A stretch of DNA of 64,000 nt from Streptomyces werraensis (GCA_014656175.1 BNBX01000001.1:1028324-1092323), one strand, 5' to 3'; positions 52,183 through 61,921 are shown, numbered from the stretch's first letter. Numbers and translations are program-made. The notes: generated by a model from the sequence alone, not told the origin.

Positions 52183-55100
52183 ATGACGCGCACAGAGCGC
52201 ACCCGGCGCCGGGGGCTGCCCGGAAATCGGACCACCGCCGCCGTACTGACCGCGGCTCTTGCCGCCACCGGCATCACCTTCGTCGGCCTCGGCCTGGACG
52301 ACTCCGGCTCCCGCGGGGAACCGCACCGTGACCGGAGCGCGAAGCCGGTGACCGAAGCCGCCGCTGTGTCGCGGGCGCGGAAGACCGGCGAGCTCGTCGA
52401 GGTCACCGCATCGCGTACGGCGCGCTCCACCACGTGGGCGCGACCCGACGGCCTCATGGTCAAGAACCTGCACTCCTCGCCGGTCCGGGCCAAGGTGGGC
52501 GGCGAGTGGAAGGACATCGACTACGACCTCCACCGCACCGAGGACGGCTGGGAACCGAAGGCGACCAACGCGCGGATGGTCTTCTCGGCCGGCTCCGAGA
52601 AGGGCTCGCCGGCGCGGGAGGACCGGCGGGCCTCGCGCTCGACCGTGCGCCGCGTCTCCCTGCTCAACGGGGCCGGGGCCGCTTCGGACGAGACCGCGAG
52701 CCCGCTCGTCACCCTGACCGTCGACGGCTACGACATCCAGCTCACCTGGCCGGGCGCCGTCCCCGCCCCCGTCATCGACGGTTCGCGGGCCCTGTACCCG
52801 GAGATCTTCCCGGGCGCCGATCTGGTGCTCACGGCCGACGACGAGGGCTTCGCCCAACTCCTCGTCCTGAAGAACCGGGCGGCTGCAGCCAATCCGCTCG
52901 CCCAGCGGCTGTCGTACGGCATCACCTCCGACGACCTGACCTTCCGGCTGGACCCGGTCACGGGTGTCCTGTCCGCCGAGAACGTCTACTCCCAGGAGAT
53001 CGCGGTCTCGCCGACCCCGCTGATGTGGGACAGCAGCGGAGCGCCGGCGGTGACGGACGGCGGCGTCGGCGCGACCGCGCAGCCGACCGCTTCGGAGACC
53101 CCCGGCCCCACCGAGTCGGCCACCGACCTGCCGAGCGACAGCCCCAGTCCCACCGAGGAGCTGATCGAGACCGACGAGCAGGCCGACACCAATCCGGAGA
53201 CCCTGCCGGTGGCCAGCGACGGTCCCGAGGTGACGGTGTCGGAGTCGCCGTTGCCGTCCGTCCCGGCGGAGCCGACACCCGCGCCCACACCGACCGGCCC
53301 GGCGGCCACCCTCGGCCTGGCCGGGCTGGACGGGCCCTCGCCCGACTCCCGCGGTGAGCTGGTCGAGGCGGAACTGTCCGGGGCGAACTGGGTCCTCACC
53401 CCCGAGCCGTCCTTCCTCGACGACCCGGCGACCACCTATCCGGTGTTCGTCGACCCGTCGGTGAAGAAGCACACCCAGAACTGGACCACCGCCTACAGCC
53501 GGCACCCCAACGCCACGTTCTACAACGGCAAGGGCTTCAACAAGGGCGGTACGCACGAGGCGCGGGTCGGCTTCGAGTCGGACACCTGGGGCACCTCGCG
53601 CTCGTACTTCAACATCGCCTTCGACAAGGGCCTCAAGGGCACGAAGATCACCAGTGCGAAGCTGCGGATGCTGGAGACGTACTCCTGGTCGTGCAGCGCC
53701 CGTTCGATGAGCGTGCACCTCACCGGCGCGGTCAACGGGCACACCAACTGGAAGAACGCGCCGAAGCTGACCGACGGCAACAAGTTCGCGACCAAGAGCT
53801 TCGCGCACGGCTACAAGTCCGGCTGCCGGGACGCCTACGAGACCTTCGACGTGAAGAAGGCCGCGCAGCAGCGGGCCGACCAGGGCAAGGACAGCATCAC
53901 GTTCGGGCTGCGGGCGCGGGACGAGAAATCGCAGTACGCGTGGAAGAAGTTCCGGGCCAACGGCGACAACGCGCCCGTGCTGGAACTCGTCTACAACCGC
54001 AAGCCGGTCGTCGACGCCAAGTCGCTCGACCTCGGCCCGGACGCCAAGTGCACCACCACCGAGCCGTACGTCCGCATGGGCTCGGGCGACCTGACCTTCA
54101 CCGCGCGGGCGTCCGACAAGGACAACAACCTCGACCGCCTGGACTTCGACCTGTGGCCGACCGGCAAGTGGGACACCACCGGTGACCTCCTGAAGACCAC
54201 CGGGAACGTCTCCGTCGGCGGCGACAAGGACGTCGCACTGCGCACCACCGGCGGGTTCGCCACCAGCAAGCTCACCAACAACACCCTCTACTCCTGGCGG
54301 GTGCGCGCGGTCGACGACGCCAACTCCACCTCCGCCTACGCCCCCGCCAAGACACCCTGCCGCTTCGTCCTGGACACCACCGCACCCAAACCCCCCAAGG
54401 TCAGCTCCACCGACTTCCCCAACGCCGACGGCAGTGAGAACGGCTTCGGCAACGACGCCGAGGACGCCAACTGGTCCACCAAGAAGTTCGGCACGCCCGG
54501 ATCCTTCACCGTGCGCGCACTGAACACGGACGTGGTCCGCTACGAGTACGGCTTCAACTCGGCAAGCTACCCGTTCTCCTTGAGCCGCACCTCCGGAACG
54601 GCCACGAGCATCAGCGCGACGCTGGCGAACACCAAACCGCCGACCGCCGGACCCAACGTGCTGTACGTACGGACCGTGGACGCCGCGGGCAATGTGTCGC
54701 AGGCGACGAAGTACTTCTTCTACGTCACCCCACGCGACCAGGCCGACACCCCCGGCGACTTCACCGGCGACAAACTGCCGGACCTGATGGTCGTCACCGA
54801 GGGCGGCAACCTGGCGCTGTACCCCTCCCAGGCCACCAACGACCTGGCCAAGGGCTCGGGCGACCTGGACTACTCCATGTCCGGCGCCTACCGCTCCAAC
54901 CCCGACAAGGACCCGGGCGGCGACGACCTGCCCCCGTACGTCGCCGCGCCCTCCGGCCACTTCAAGGGCGGCCTGATCACCCACAACGGCGACATCTACG
55001 GCGGTGACGGCCTCCAGGACCTCATCGTCCGCGTCGGCGGCAAGCTCTGGGTCTACCCCGGCGACGGCTACGGCGCGGTCGACATCGACCGACGGGTGGA

Positions 55101-55668
55101 GATCCTCCTCCCCGACAACGCGCCCAGCCCCGCCTCCCTCACCCAGATCGTCTCGGCCGGCGACGCCACCGGGGACGGCCGCACGGACTTCTTCGCCACC
55201 GTGGGCGAGGAGATCTGGGCCTTCACCGGCTACCACGGCGCCAGCATCGACAAGGCGATCCGGCTGTCCTCCACCCCCTGGGCCGACCGCGACATCGTCA
55301 CCGTGGCGGACATCAGCGGCGACGGGGTGACGGACCTGGTCTACCGCACCGACGTCTCGGGCCGGCTCCTCTTCCGCAAGGGCATCAAGGCCGCCGCCGG
55401 CGGAACCGACCTGACCTCCCTGGCCTCCGCCGCCAACTCCGCCGACGGGGTCGACGCCGTCTACGGTTCCTCCGGCTGGGGCAGCTCCAGCATCTACCTG
55501 CTCATCGGCACCCCCGACGCCAACGGCGACGCCATCCCCGACATCTGGACCGCGCGCACCGACGGAACCGTACGCTTCTACGCCGGCGGCAGGACCGTCC
55601 TGTCCGGATCCGGCACCGAGATCATCGGAACGGCGAGCTACTGGAAGACCCGCATCGCCATCGGCTGA
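52183..55668 (+). CDS. Secreted DNRLRE-domain protein with C-terminal FG-GAP/VCBS repeats
   Basis: A 1161-residue secreted protein. Residues 1-~40 are a signal peptide (RTTAAVLTAALAATGITFVG). Residues ~85-300 resemble the N-terminal region found on Streptomyces RHS proteins (VKNLHSSPVRAKVGGEWKDI). A Thr/Pro/Ser linker (~302-376) precedes a DNRLRE domain (~420-590, GGTHEARVGFESDTWGTSRS). An Fn3-like segment follows, then at least five FG-GAP repeats with calcium-type loops (DFTGDKLPD, DATGDGRTD, DISGDGVTD, DANGDAIPD). Divergent from the RHS toxin. Start ATG 52183 follows a GGGGGAAGGGGAA purine tract. Probably a surface partner; function unproven. Confidence 0.82.
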   Translation: MTRTERTRRRGLPGNRTTAAVLTAALAATGITFVGLGLDDSGSRGEPHRDRSAKPVTEAAAVSRARKTGELVEVTASRTARSTTWARPDGLMVKNLHSSPVRAKVGGEWKDIDYDLHRTEDGWEPKATNARMVFSAGSEKGSPAREDRRASRSTVRRVSLLNGAGAASDETASPLVTLTVDGYDIQLTWPGAVPAPVIDGSRALYPEIFPGADLVLTADDEGFAQLLVLKNRAAAANPLAQRLSYGITSDDLTFRLDPVTGVLSAENVYSQEIAVSPTPLMWDSSGAPAVTDGGVGATAQPTASETPGPTESATDLPSDSPSPTEELIETDEQADTNPETLPVASDGPEVTVSESPLPSVPAEPTPAPTPTGPAATLGLAGLDGPSPDSRGELVEAELSGANWVLTPEPSFLDDPATTYPVFVDPSVKKHTQNWTTAYSRHPNATFYNGKGFNKGGTHEARVGFESDTWGTSRSYFNIAFDKGLKGTKITSAKLRMLETYSWSCSARSMSVHLTGAVNGHTNWKNAPKLTDGNKFATKSFAHGYKSGCRDAYETFDVKKAAQQRADQGKDSITFGLRARDEKSQYAWKKFRANGDNAPVLELVYNRKPVVDAKSLDLGPDAKCTTTEPYVRMGSGDLTFTARASDKDNNLDRLDFDLWPTGKWDTTGDLLKTTGNVSVGGDKDVALRTTGGFATSKLTNNTLYSWRVRAVDDANSTSAYAPAKTPCRFVLDTTAPKPPKVSSTDFPNADGSENGFGNDAEDANWSTKKFGTPGSFTVRALNTDVVRYEYGFNSASYPFSLSRTSGTATSISATLANTKPPTAGPNVLYVRTVDAAGNVSQATKYFFYVTPRDQADTPGDFTGDKLPDLMVVTEGGNLALYPSQATNDLAKGSGDLDYSMSGAYRSNPDKDPGGDDLPPYVAAPSGHFKGGLITHNGDIYGGDGLQDLIVRVGGKLWVYPGDGYGAVDIDRRVEILLPDNAPSPASLTQIVSAGDATGDGRTDFFATVGEEIWAFTGYHGASIDKAIRLSSTPWADRDIVTVADISGDGVTDLVYRTDVSGRLLFRKGIKAAAGGTDLTSLASAANSADGVDAVYGSSGWGSSSIYLLIGTPDANGDAIPDIWTARTDGTVRFYAGGRTVLSGSGTEIIGTASYWKTRIAIG

Positions 55669-55683
55669 GCCGCACGGCCGCAG

Positions 55684-55738
55684 GCGAAACGGGCGAGGGC
55701 CGTCGGAGGTGTTGTCCGACGGCCCTCGCCCGTTTCGC
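55684..55738. terminator. Bidirectional terminator between convergent genes
   Basis: A 24-bp perfect stem (55684-55707 with 55715-55738) with a 7-base loop. It lies 16 bases after the DNRLRE gene and 19 bases from the end of the acyltransferase gene, so it serves both strands. Confidence 0.92.
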
Positions 55739-55756
55739 GCGTCAGCGCCGTGACCG

Positions 55757-57034
55757 TCAGCCCCGGTGCGCCCCGGCGCCCGGCTGGGGGCGCTTGCTCC
55801 TGCTGCCGTTCGGCCACAGGCGTGGCTTACGCTTCGCCCCGAGGTCCTCGATCCAGCCGACTGCGAGGATCATCAGGCCGATGAGCGGCCAGACCAGGGC
55901 GAACGTCCAGAGCGTGTACGTGCTGTCGAGAGCGGCTGTCGCCCGCTCGCTCTGCATGAACGGAAGCTCGTACAGCAGGTCGATGATCGGGAACGTCGCC
56001 ATGATCATCATGTTGTGCCACAGGTAGATGGTGACCGCCCGGTTGTTGGACAGGGTCACCAGCTTGTCCCAGTTCGCCAGGCGTCCGGGGAGCTCCCGCC
56101 ACGACGGGGAGTACTGGAGCAGGATCACCACGAAACCGAACGACCAGGCGGCATCGGCCAGCGGAATGTCGTTGAGGTCCCAGCCCGAGGAACCGAGGTG
56201 GCCCGAAGCCCACCACAGGCCGAAGGCCATCACCAGGGACGCGCAGGAGACGGAGACGTACCGCGGGATCTGCTTCAGCATGCCGTCGTGATGGGCGAAG
56301 CCGAGGACCCAGCAGCCGCCGTAGACCGCGAAGTCGGTGACCGCGTTGCCCAGCTCGCCGGGGATGGTCACCAGGCCGGTGCCGACGATCGCCGTCAGGC
56401 CGAGCGGCGCGAGCAGTGTCGGCCAGGGAGCCTTGCGGAACAGCCACAGCAGCAGCGGCGACGCGATGACGAACCACAGGTAGGCGCGCAGGTACCACAG
56501 CGGCCCCACGGTGTCGTCCGCCCAGGTGCTCTCCAGCGGACCCACGACTCCGGCCTCCACCGGGTAGGGCGGGGCGCCGATCGGGACGACGTAGTTGACC
56601 AGGTTGATCAGACCCCAGACCCCGTCCTGGTCCGGGTCCTTCGAGGGGCTCCAGTCGACCACGAACAACAGCGTCAGCACGACCGCCGCGAACGCCCACA
56701 ACGGCGGCAGCAGCCGACGGACCCGCCCGCGGATCACGCTCCACGCCGGACGCTTCAGCGACCGCGCCATCAGCGAGCCCGCCAGCGCGAACATCACGCC
56801 CATCGACGGGAACAGCACCGACAGCCAGGCCCACCCGAAGAGGTGGTACACCACGACGCGGACCAGAGCGATGGAGCGCAGCAGGTCCAGGTACCGGTCG
56901 CGGCCCGGCTTCCCGGGCTCCGGGGCGGGCACGGGCTCGGTCGTGCGCTGCTGCGGGACGTCGGCGTGCGGTGTTCCGCACGGGCCCGCCGGTTCCGGGC
57001 TCACGCCCGTACCGGTCGTGTATCCGTGGGTCAT
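55757..57034 (-). CDS. Membrane acyltransferase 3 family protein
   Basis: A 425-residue membrane protein with about ten hydrophobic segments, of the acyltransferase-3 (OafA/IcaC-like) family. It begins the family domain with RDRYLDLLRSIALVRVVVYH and keeps a RRLLPPLWAF arginine motif. Such enzymes O-acetylate or O-succinylate surface polysaccharides or help export them. Its ATG overlaps the matB stop (ATGA), so it is part of the same message and may modify the MatB product. This third gene is not, to my knowledge, part of the published matAB definition. Confidence 0.87.
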   Translation of the reverse strand: MTHGYTTGTGVSPEPAGPCGTPHADVPQQRTTEPVPAPEPGKPGRDRYLDLLRSIALVRVVVYHLFGWAWLSVLFPSMGVMFALAGSLMARSLKRPAWSVIRGRVRRLLPPLWAFAAVVLTLLFVVDWSPSKDPDQDGVWGLINLVNYVVPIGAPPYPVEAGVVGPLESTWADDTVGPLWYLRAYLWFVIASPLLLWLFRKAPWPTLLAPLGLTAIVGTGLVTIPGELGNAVTDFAVYGGCWVLGFAHHDGMLKQIPRYVSVSCASLVMAFGLWWASGHLGSSGWDLNDIPLADAAWSFGFVVILLQYSPSWRELPGRLANWDKLVTLSNNRAVTIYLWHNMMIMATFPIIDLLYELPFMQSERATAALDSTYTLWTFALVWPLIGLMILAVGWIEDLGAKRKPRLWPNGSRSKRPQPGAGAHRG

Positions 57035-59229
57035 GCCACGGGCCTCCGATCATCGCCGCGCCGGCTCTGGCCCGGCACCGCTCCGGCGACGGGCGCCTCG
57101 ACGACGCCGGTGCGGCGCAGCTTCTGCCAGCGCAGGCGGCCGCCGGTGAGTGCGGTGATCCAGGACTGGAGCAGCACGACGTACATGAGCTGGCGGTAGA
57201 GGATCTGCTGCAACGGCAGCGAGATCAGGTGGGTCATGCGTTCGCGGTCGAGGCGGAAGGCGAAGGCCGCGCAGACCGCCTGGATGGCGAGGACGCCCAG
57301 CCACGCCGTGATCGTCTTCTCGGTCGGGCCGAAGACGATGCCGTAGAGCAGGAAGACGTCGATCAGCGGGGCCAGCAGCGGGGCCACGATCATGAACAGG
57401 GAGACGAAGGGCAGCCCGATGCGGCCGAAGCGGCCGGAGGGACCCTTGTCGATCACCGCGCGGCGGTGCTTCCAGATGGCCTGCATGGTGCCGTACGACC
57501 AGCGGTAGCGCTGCGACCACAGCTGCTGGACGGACTCCGGGGCCTCGGTCCAGGCGCGGGCGTTCTCCGCGTAGACCACGCGCCAGCCGGCGCGGTGCAG
57601 CGCCATGGTGACGTCGGTGTCCTCGGCGAGCGTGTCGTCGCTCATGCCGCCGATGGGCTCCAGCGCCGACTTCCGGAAGGCGCCGACGGCGCCCGGGATG
57701 GTCGGCATGCAGCGCAGGATGTCGTACATCCGGCGGTCCAGGTTGAAGCCCATCACGTACTCGATGTGCTGCCAGGCGCCGATGAGGCTGTCCTTGTTGC
57801 CGACCTTCGCGTTGCCGGCGACGGCGCCGACCCTCGGGTCGCCGAAGGGCTGCACGAGCTCACGGACCGTGGACGGCTCGAAGACCGTGTCGCCGTCCAT
57901 CATCACGACGATGTCGTGGCGGGCGTTGGCGAGGCCCCGGTTGAGCGCGGCGGGCTTGCCCGCGTTGAGCTGGCGGACGACCCGGACGTTGGGCAGGCCC
58001 ATCGCCTCGACGATGCGGGCGGTGCCGTCGGTGGACCCGTCGTCGATGACCAGCACCTCGATCGGATGATCGCTGGCCATCAGGGAGTTGACCGTGTTCT
58101 CGATGCACTTGGCCTCGTTGTACGCCGGGACCAGCACCGTGACCGGCTCGGTGACCGGCGGGCCCCAGCGGAAGTCCGTGCGGCGCACCCGGCGGGCGTG
58201 GGCGCCGGACAGCAGCAGCATCAGCACGAAGCGGGCGATGACCAGGGTGCCGATGACGGCGAGGCCCACCACCAGCACGTCGGTGATCCTCTCGGAGGCC
58301 TGCACCAGGAAGATCCAGGCCTTGCCCTTCCACAGCTCGGGTCCGGTGACCGGGCTGTGCGCGCTGGGCGCGTCCAGGGCCTCGGTCAGGTTGTCGAACT
58401 CGTAGCCCTTCTTCTTCAGGTCGGGCAGGAAGGTGTCGAGCGCGGTCACGGTCTGGCTGCGGTCGCCGCCGGAGTCGTGCATGAGGACGATGGCGCCCTT
58501 GCCGTTCTCCGGGGTGGCGCGGCGGATGATCTCGTCGACGCCGGGCCGCTTCCAGTCCTCGCTGTCGGTGTTGTTGACGACGGTGAGGTAGCCGCGGCTG
58601 CCGATGTACTCGGTGACCGGCCAGGACTCGTTGTCCATGGCGTCGGAGAAGGACGAGTACGGCGGGCGGAACAGCGAGGTGCGGATGCCGGCCGCGCCGG
58701 TGAGGGCGAGCTGGTTCTGCGACAGCTCCCAGTCGATGCGCTTCTTGGACTGGAGCGACAGGTCGGGGTGGTTGAAGGTGTGCAGGCCCAGCTCGTGGCC
58801 CTCGTCGACCATGCGCTGGACGAGGTCCGGGTAGCGGGAGGCCATGGTGCCGGTGACGAAGAAGACGGCGTGCGCGTCGTGCTTCTTCAGCACGTCGAGC
58901 ACCTTCGGCGTCCAGGTGGGGTCGGGGCCGTCGTCGAAGGTGAGCACGAGATGCCGGTCGGGCACGCTCAGGGTCGTGGCCTTGCCGTTGCGGGCGTCTA
59001 TCACCGGGCCGCCCTCGAGTATCTCCTTGGGCACCTCGGTGGTGGGCGCCGGTGCCTGCACCCGGTGGTCCGCGAGGATCTCGCTGTGCACGTAGCCGCG
59101 CAGCATCAGCATGGCGGCGAGGGCGACCAGGACCAGCAGGGGCAGCAGCAGACGCAGCGGTACGCGACGGCGCAGTGCGCCGCGCCGGTCCGGGCGGGGC
59201 GCCCGGCGGCGGTGGGACGGGGGTGCCAT
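57031..59229 (-). CDS. matB: Bifunctional polysaccharide deacetylase / family 2 glycosyltransferase MatB
   Basis: A 732-residue membrane enzyme. An N-terminal anchor (~residues 20-45) precedes a NodB deacetylase domain: TFDDGPDP, HTFNHPD (HxxxH), RPPYSS and MHDSGGD. A membrane segment near residue 310 leads to a GT2 domain: LVPAYNEAKC, VIDDGSTDGT, MMDGDTVFEP (DxD), LAEDTDVT and QRYRW, with four C-terminal membrane segments. This is the architecture of MatB, reported to make a poly-beta-1,6-GlcNAc-type polymer that sticks Streptomyces hyphae into pellets. ATGA overlaps with both neighbours indicate one operon. Confidence 0.92.
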   Translation of the reverse strand: MAPPSHRRRAPRPDRRGALRRRVPLRLLLPLLVLVALAAMLMLRGYVHSEILADHRVQAPAPTTEVPKEILEGGPVIDARNGKATTLSVPDRHLVLTFDDGPDPTWTPKVLDVLKKHDAHAVFFVTGTMASRYPDLVQRMVDEGHELGLHTFNHPDLSLQSKKRIDWELSQNQLALTGAAGIRTSLFRPPYSSFSDAMDNESWPVTEYIGSRGYLTVVNNTDSEDWKRPGVDEIIRRATPENGKGAIVLMHDSGGDRSQTVTALDTFLPDLKKKGYEFDNLTEALDAPSAHSPVTGPELWKGKAWIFLVQASERITDVLVVGLAVIGTLVIARFVLMLLLSGAHARRVRRTDFRWGPPVTEPVTVLVPAYNEAKCIENTVNSLMASDHPIEVLVIDDGSTDGTARIVEAMGLPNVRVVRQLNAGKPAALNRGLANARHDIVVMMDGDTVFEPSTVRELVQPFGDPRVGAVAGNAKVGNKDSLIGAWQHIEYVMGFNLDRRMYDILRCMPTIPGAVGAFRKSALEPIGGMSDDTLAEDTDVTMALHRAGWRVVYAENARAWTEAPESVQQLWSQRYRWSYGTMQAIWKHRRAVIDKGPSGRFGRIGLPFVSLFMIVAPLLAPLIDVFLLYGIVFGPTEKTITAWLGVLAIQAVCAAFAFRLDRERMTHLISLPLQQILYRQLMYVVLLQSWITALTGGRLRWQKLRRTGVVEAPVAGAVPGQSRRGDDRRPVA

Positions 59230-60689
59230 CAGAGGACGTTCTCCGGGGACGGTGCGGCGGCGGGGGCGGAGTCGGCGCCCGACGCGGGTTCGGCGGCGAC
59301 CGGACGGTCGGCGGAGGGAGCGGAAAGGCTGTCGGTGCCGCCGGCCTCGCCGCCGCCGGTGGGGTCGGACGTCTCGGAGGACGGCGGATCGGCCGGGGTC
59401 GTCGGCGTCGTGGGCTGTGTGGCGGTGCCGCCGCCGGCCGGGGGTGCGGTCGCGGTGGTCCCGCCGTTCCCGCTGCCGCCTCCTGTGGTCGGCTGGGAGC
59501 TGGCGCGGCCGGCCGGGGTGGTCGCCGGGGCTCCCCCGTCCGGCTGCCGCGCCGTGCCGCCGGAGCCGCCCGCCACAGGGGCGGAGGCGCCGGGCCCGGG
59601 CAGGTCGGAGGCGCCCGGGGCGGGCGTGCCGAGGCCGGGGTCGAGGCTGGTGCCGGAGCTGGGCGCGGGGTCGGTCGCGGAGGGCCGGGGCGTGGTGTCG
59701 ACCTGCTCGGCCGGCCTGTCCTCCTGGCCCGGGACGGGCATCCAGGGGGCGTCGGAGTTGCCGGACAGCAGGGTGGCGACCATGACGACGGCGTAGCCGG
59801 CGCAGGCGAGGCCGACGGCGAGGCCGATGCGGCGGTAGAGCCGGTTGCGGCGGCCCGACTCGTCGACGAACACGGGGGCCGCCTCGGGTGCCGCGCCCGC
59901 TCCGGGGGTACGGCTCAGCACACCGCCGGCGCCGATCTGCACGGCGTCGAGCTGGACCGTCACCTCGTGCGGGTCGTGGGTGGCCTCGGCGGTGCCGGGG
60001 TCCTCCTGCCACGGATCGCGGACGGCGGTGTCGGCGGGAACGGTGGCGTCCACGGCCGGGATGCGGGTGGTGGCTCCGGGGTCCGCCGTCCCCCCGGCCG
60101 GTGCCGCCGGCGCGGCGGGGCGGGGCACGCGCAGGGCGGTGGTGCGCTCGGAGTCGTAGACGTCGTCGGAGGTCCTGCGTGTCGCGGGCGCGGGCGGCTT
60201 GCGGAAGGCGTCGAAGCCGCCGCGACCACCGGACGGCCCGGGTACGTCACCCGGGCGAACGCCGCCGGCCGGACCGGGGCGGGAGGACGGACCCGGGATG
60301 CCGCCCACCTCGGGCAGCACCTGCGTGCGGTCCTCGCCGCCGTGCCGGGGCGCGCCGGACGGGCCGGAGACGCCGGGGCGGCCGCCCGTTCCGGGCAGGA
60401 CGTCGGTCCTGTCGTCGCCCCCTGTCGGAGGCAGCACCTGTGTACGGTCCTCGTCCCTGCCGTTCCCGGACGGGAACACGCCGAGCCGCGCCCAGCGCTC
60501 GTCCAGGGAGCCGGAACCGGAACCGGCGCGGAAACTCTCCGCGCCGTCTCTCACACCGGGTTCGGCGGGTCTCTCCGCCAGGGGGAGCACCCGTGTCTCA
60601 CGGGCGTCCTCGTCCGCTTCCGCGAACCTCCGGGAGCCGTCGGCCGACTGCGGCCGCCCCGGTTGGGCGTCTTCTCGCCACTTCTCCAC
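59229..60689 (-). CDS. matA: MatA-like single-pass membrane protein with a long disordered cytoplasmic part
   Basis: A 486-residue protein first in the mat operon. The ~285 N-terminal residues are charged, Gly/Pro/Asp-rich and probably disordered. One membrane segment (RRIGLAVGLACAGYAVVMV) follows at about 285-306, then ~180 outside residues rich in Ser/Thr/Pro/Gly. The N-terminal part repeats T-x-V-L-P four times (residues 32-36, 83-87, 95-99, 122-126). MatA is required with MatB for polymer production; its biochemical job is not established. GTG start 60689 with GGGGGGAAG nine bases upstream. Symbol by synteny and partner. Confidence 0.8.
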   Translation of the reverse strand: MEKWREDAQPGRPQSADGSRRFAEADEDARETRVLPLAERPAEPGVRDGAESFRAGSGSGSLDERWARLGVFPSGNGRDEDRTQVLPPTGGDDRTDVLPGTGGRPGVSGPSGAPRHGGEDRTQVLPEVGGIPGPSSRPGPAGGVRPGDVPGPSGGRGGFDAFRKPPAPATRRTSDDVYDSERTTALRVPRPAAPAAPAGGTADPGATTRIPAVDATVPADTAVRDPWQEDPGTAEATHDPHEVTVQLDAVQIGAGGVLSRTPGAGAAPEAAPVFVDESGRRNRLYRRIGLAVGLACAGYAVVMVATLLSGNSDAPWMPVPGQEDRPAEQVDTTPRPSATDPAPSSGTSLDPGLGTPAPGASDLPGPGASAPVAGGSGGTARQPDGGAPATTPAGRASSQPTTGGGSGNGGTTATAPPAGGGTATQPTTPTTPADPPSSETSDPTGGGEAGGTDSLSAPSADRPVAAEPASGADSAPAAAPSPENVL

Positions 60690-60853
60690 GCGCTCGCACT
60701 TCCCCCCAACGGAACCTTCGGCGCGCGTACGACCCGAGCACCCGTCGGCGGACCGGGCCCCCACCCGCTCCGAGCGCCCCGTTTATCACACCGTGCTCGG
60801 GCATCGAATGTAGCGCACGCGGAGGTTGTGTGTTTGCGGGCCGACCTTTTGTG

Positions 60854-61837
60854 TCAGCAGCGAGACATTGGGTGCGCTCCCATCACATCGGCGTCGGCTG
60901 CGGGGATCCAGGAGTCCGCGGGACGCCGCAGCCAGCCCCGAGCGGCGGCGATTTCGGCCGCCGACCTGCGCAGTTCGGTCAGAGCGGGGTGGATCATCCC
61001 CTTCCGCCACACAAGAGACACGGGTGAGAGGGGGACCGGCTCGACCAGGGGGCGCGACACGGTCCCGGGAAGTGGCGGAAAACCGACCACGGCGAGGATC
61101 GGGTTCCGGGTACGTGCCATCACCCGCTGGAACTCCTCCTCCCCCACCGCCAGCGGGGCGGGCGGAGCGAGCGCGATGCCCCGCCCGTCGAACAGCCGCC
61201 GCGCCAGGTCCGTCCACTCCTCGGTGCGGGTGTTGCCCGCACCGGCGTAGACGGTCTCGCCCGCCAGCGCGGCCAGCGGCACCTCGGGCAGCCCGGCCAG
61301 GGCGTGTTCCTCGGGCAGCACGACCGCCATCGGCTCGTATCGCACCGGCTGCTGGTCGAGCCCGGCCCGCACGGCCGGGGCGAGCCCCGCGAACCGGCCG
61401 AACGACGCGTCGAGCCGCCCCGCGAGCAGCTCCCCCGCCGCCCAGGTCAGCCCGCTCTCGTAGCGGGCCATCAGCTCGTGCCCGGGGGCGCGCTCCCGGG
61501 CCCGGTGCAGCACCTCGCGGTGGGTCCCGAGGCCCGGTGAGTTGAGGTCCACCAGGAGCGGGCGGCTCTGTCCCGCGGCGGCGAGCAGGTCGTCCTGCGA
61601 CTGGAGCACGGCGCGGGCGTACGGCAGCAGGCGTTCCCCGTCGGCGGTGAGCGTGACCCGGCGGGTGCTGCGGACGAACAGCTCGCAGCCCAGCTCCCGC
61701 TCCAGGCGCCGCACGTCCCGGCTGAGCGCCTGCTGGGCGATGTGGAGGCGGGCCGCGGCGCGGGTGAAGTGCAGCTCCTCGGCGACGGTGACGAAGGCGC
61801 GCAGCAGGCGGGGTTCGACGTGGGCGGGTGCGGGCAT
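60854..61837 (-). CDS. LysR family transcriptional regulator
   Basis: A 327-residue LysR protein. The N-terminal winged helix (FVTVAEELHFTRAAARLHIA, then QQALSRDVRRLERELG) is followed by a co-inducer domain of normal length. It is divergent from the MFS gene at 61922 with 84 bases between, the classic arrangement for control of both. A palindrome at 61846-61860 is the likely site. Start ATG 61837. Confidence 0.92.
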   Translation of the reverse strand: MPAPAHVEPRLLRAFVTVAEELHFTRAAARLHIAQQALSRDVRRLERELGCELFVRSTRRVTLTADGERLLPYARAVLQSQDDLLAAAGQSRPLLVDLNSPGLGTHREVLHRARERAPGHELMARYESGLTWAAGELLAGRLDASFGRFAGLAPAVRAGLDQQPVRYEPMAVVLPEEHALAGLPEVPLAALAGETVYAGAGNTRTEEWTDLARRLFDGRGIALAPPAPLAVGEEEFQRVMARTRNPILAVVGFPPLPGTVSRPLVEPVPLSPVSLVWRKGMIHPALTELRRSAAEIAAARGWLRRPADSWIPAADADVMGAHPMSRC

Positions 61838-61845
61838 GGCCGCGA

Positions 61846-61860
61846 ACCTACAACACAGGT
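61846..61860. promoter_or_regulatory. Candidate LysR operator
   Basis: ACCTACAACACAGGT, a 15-base interrupted palindrome (ACCT-N7-AGGT). A second inverted pair, CAACAC at 61851-61856 and GTGTTG at 61882-61887, spans the gap between the LysR and MFS genes. Confidence 0.45.
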
Positions 61861-61921
61861 GCGTCAATCGGTGCGGAGAAGGTGTTGGACCGGATGCCCG
61901 GCCAGGGGCGACGGTGAGGCC

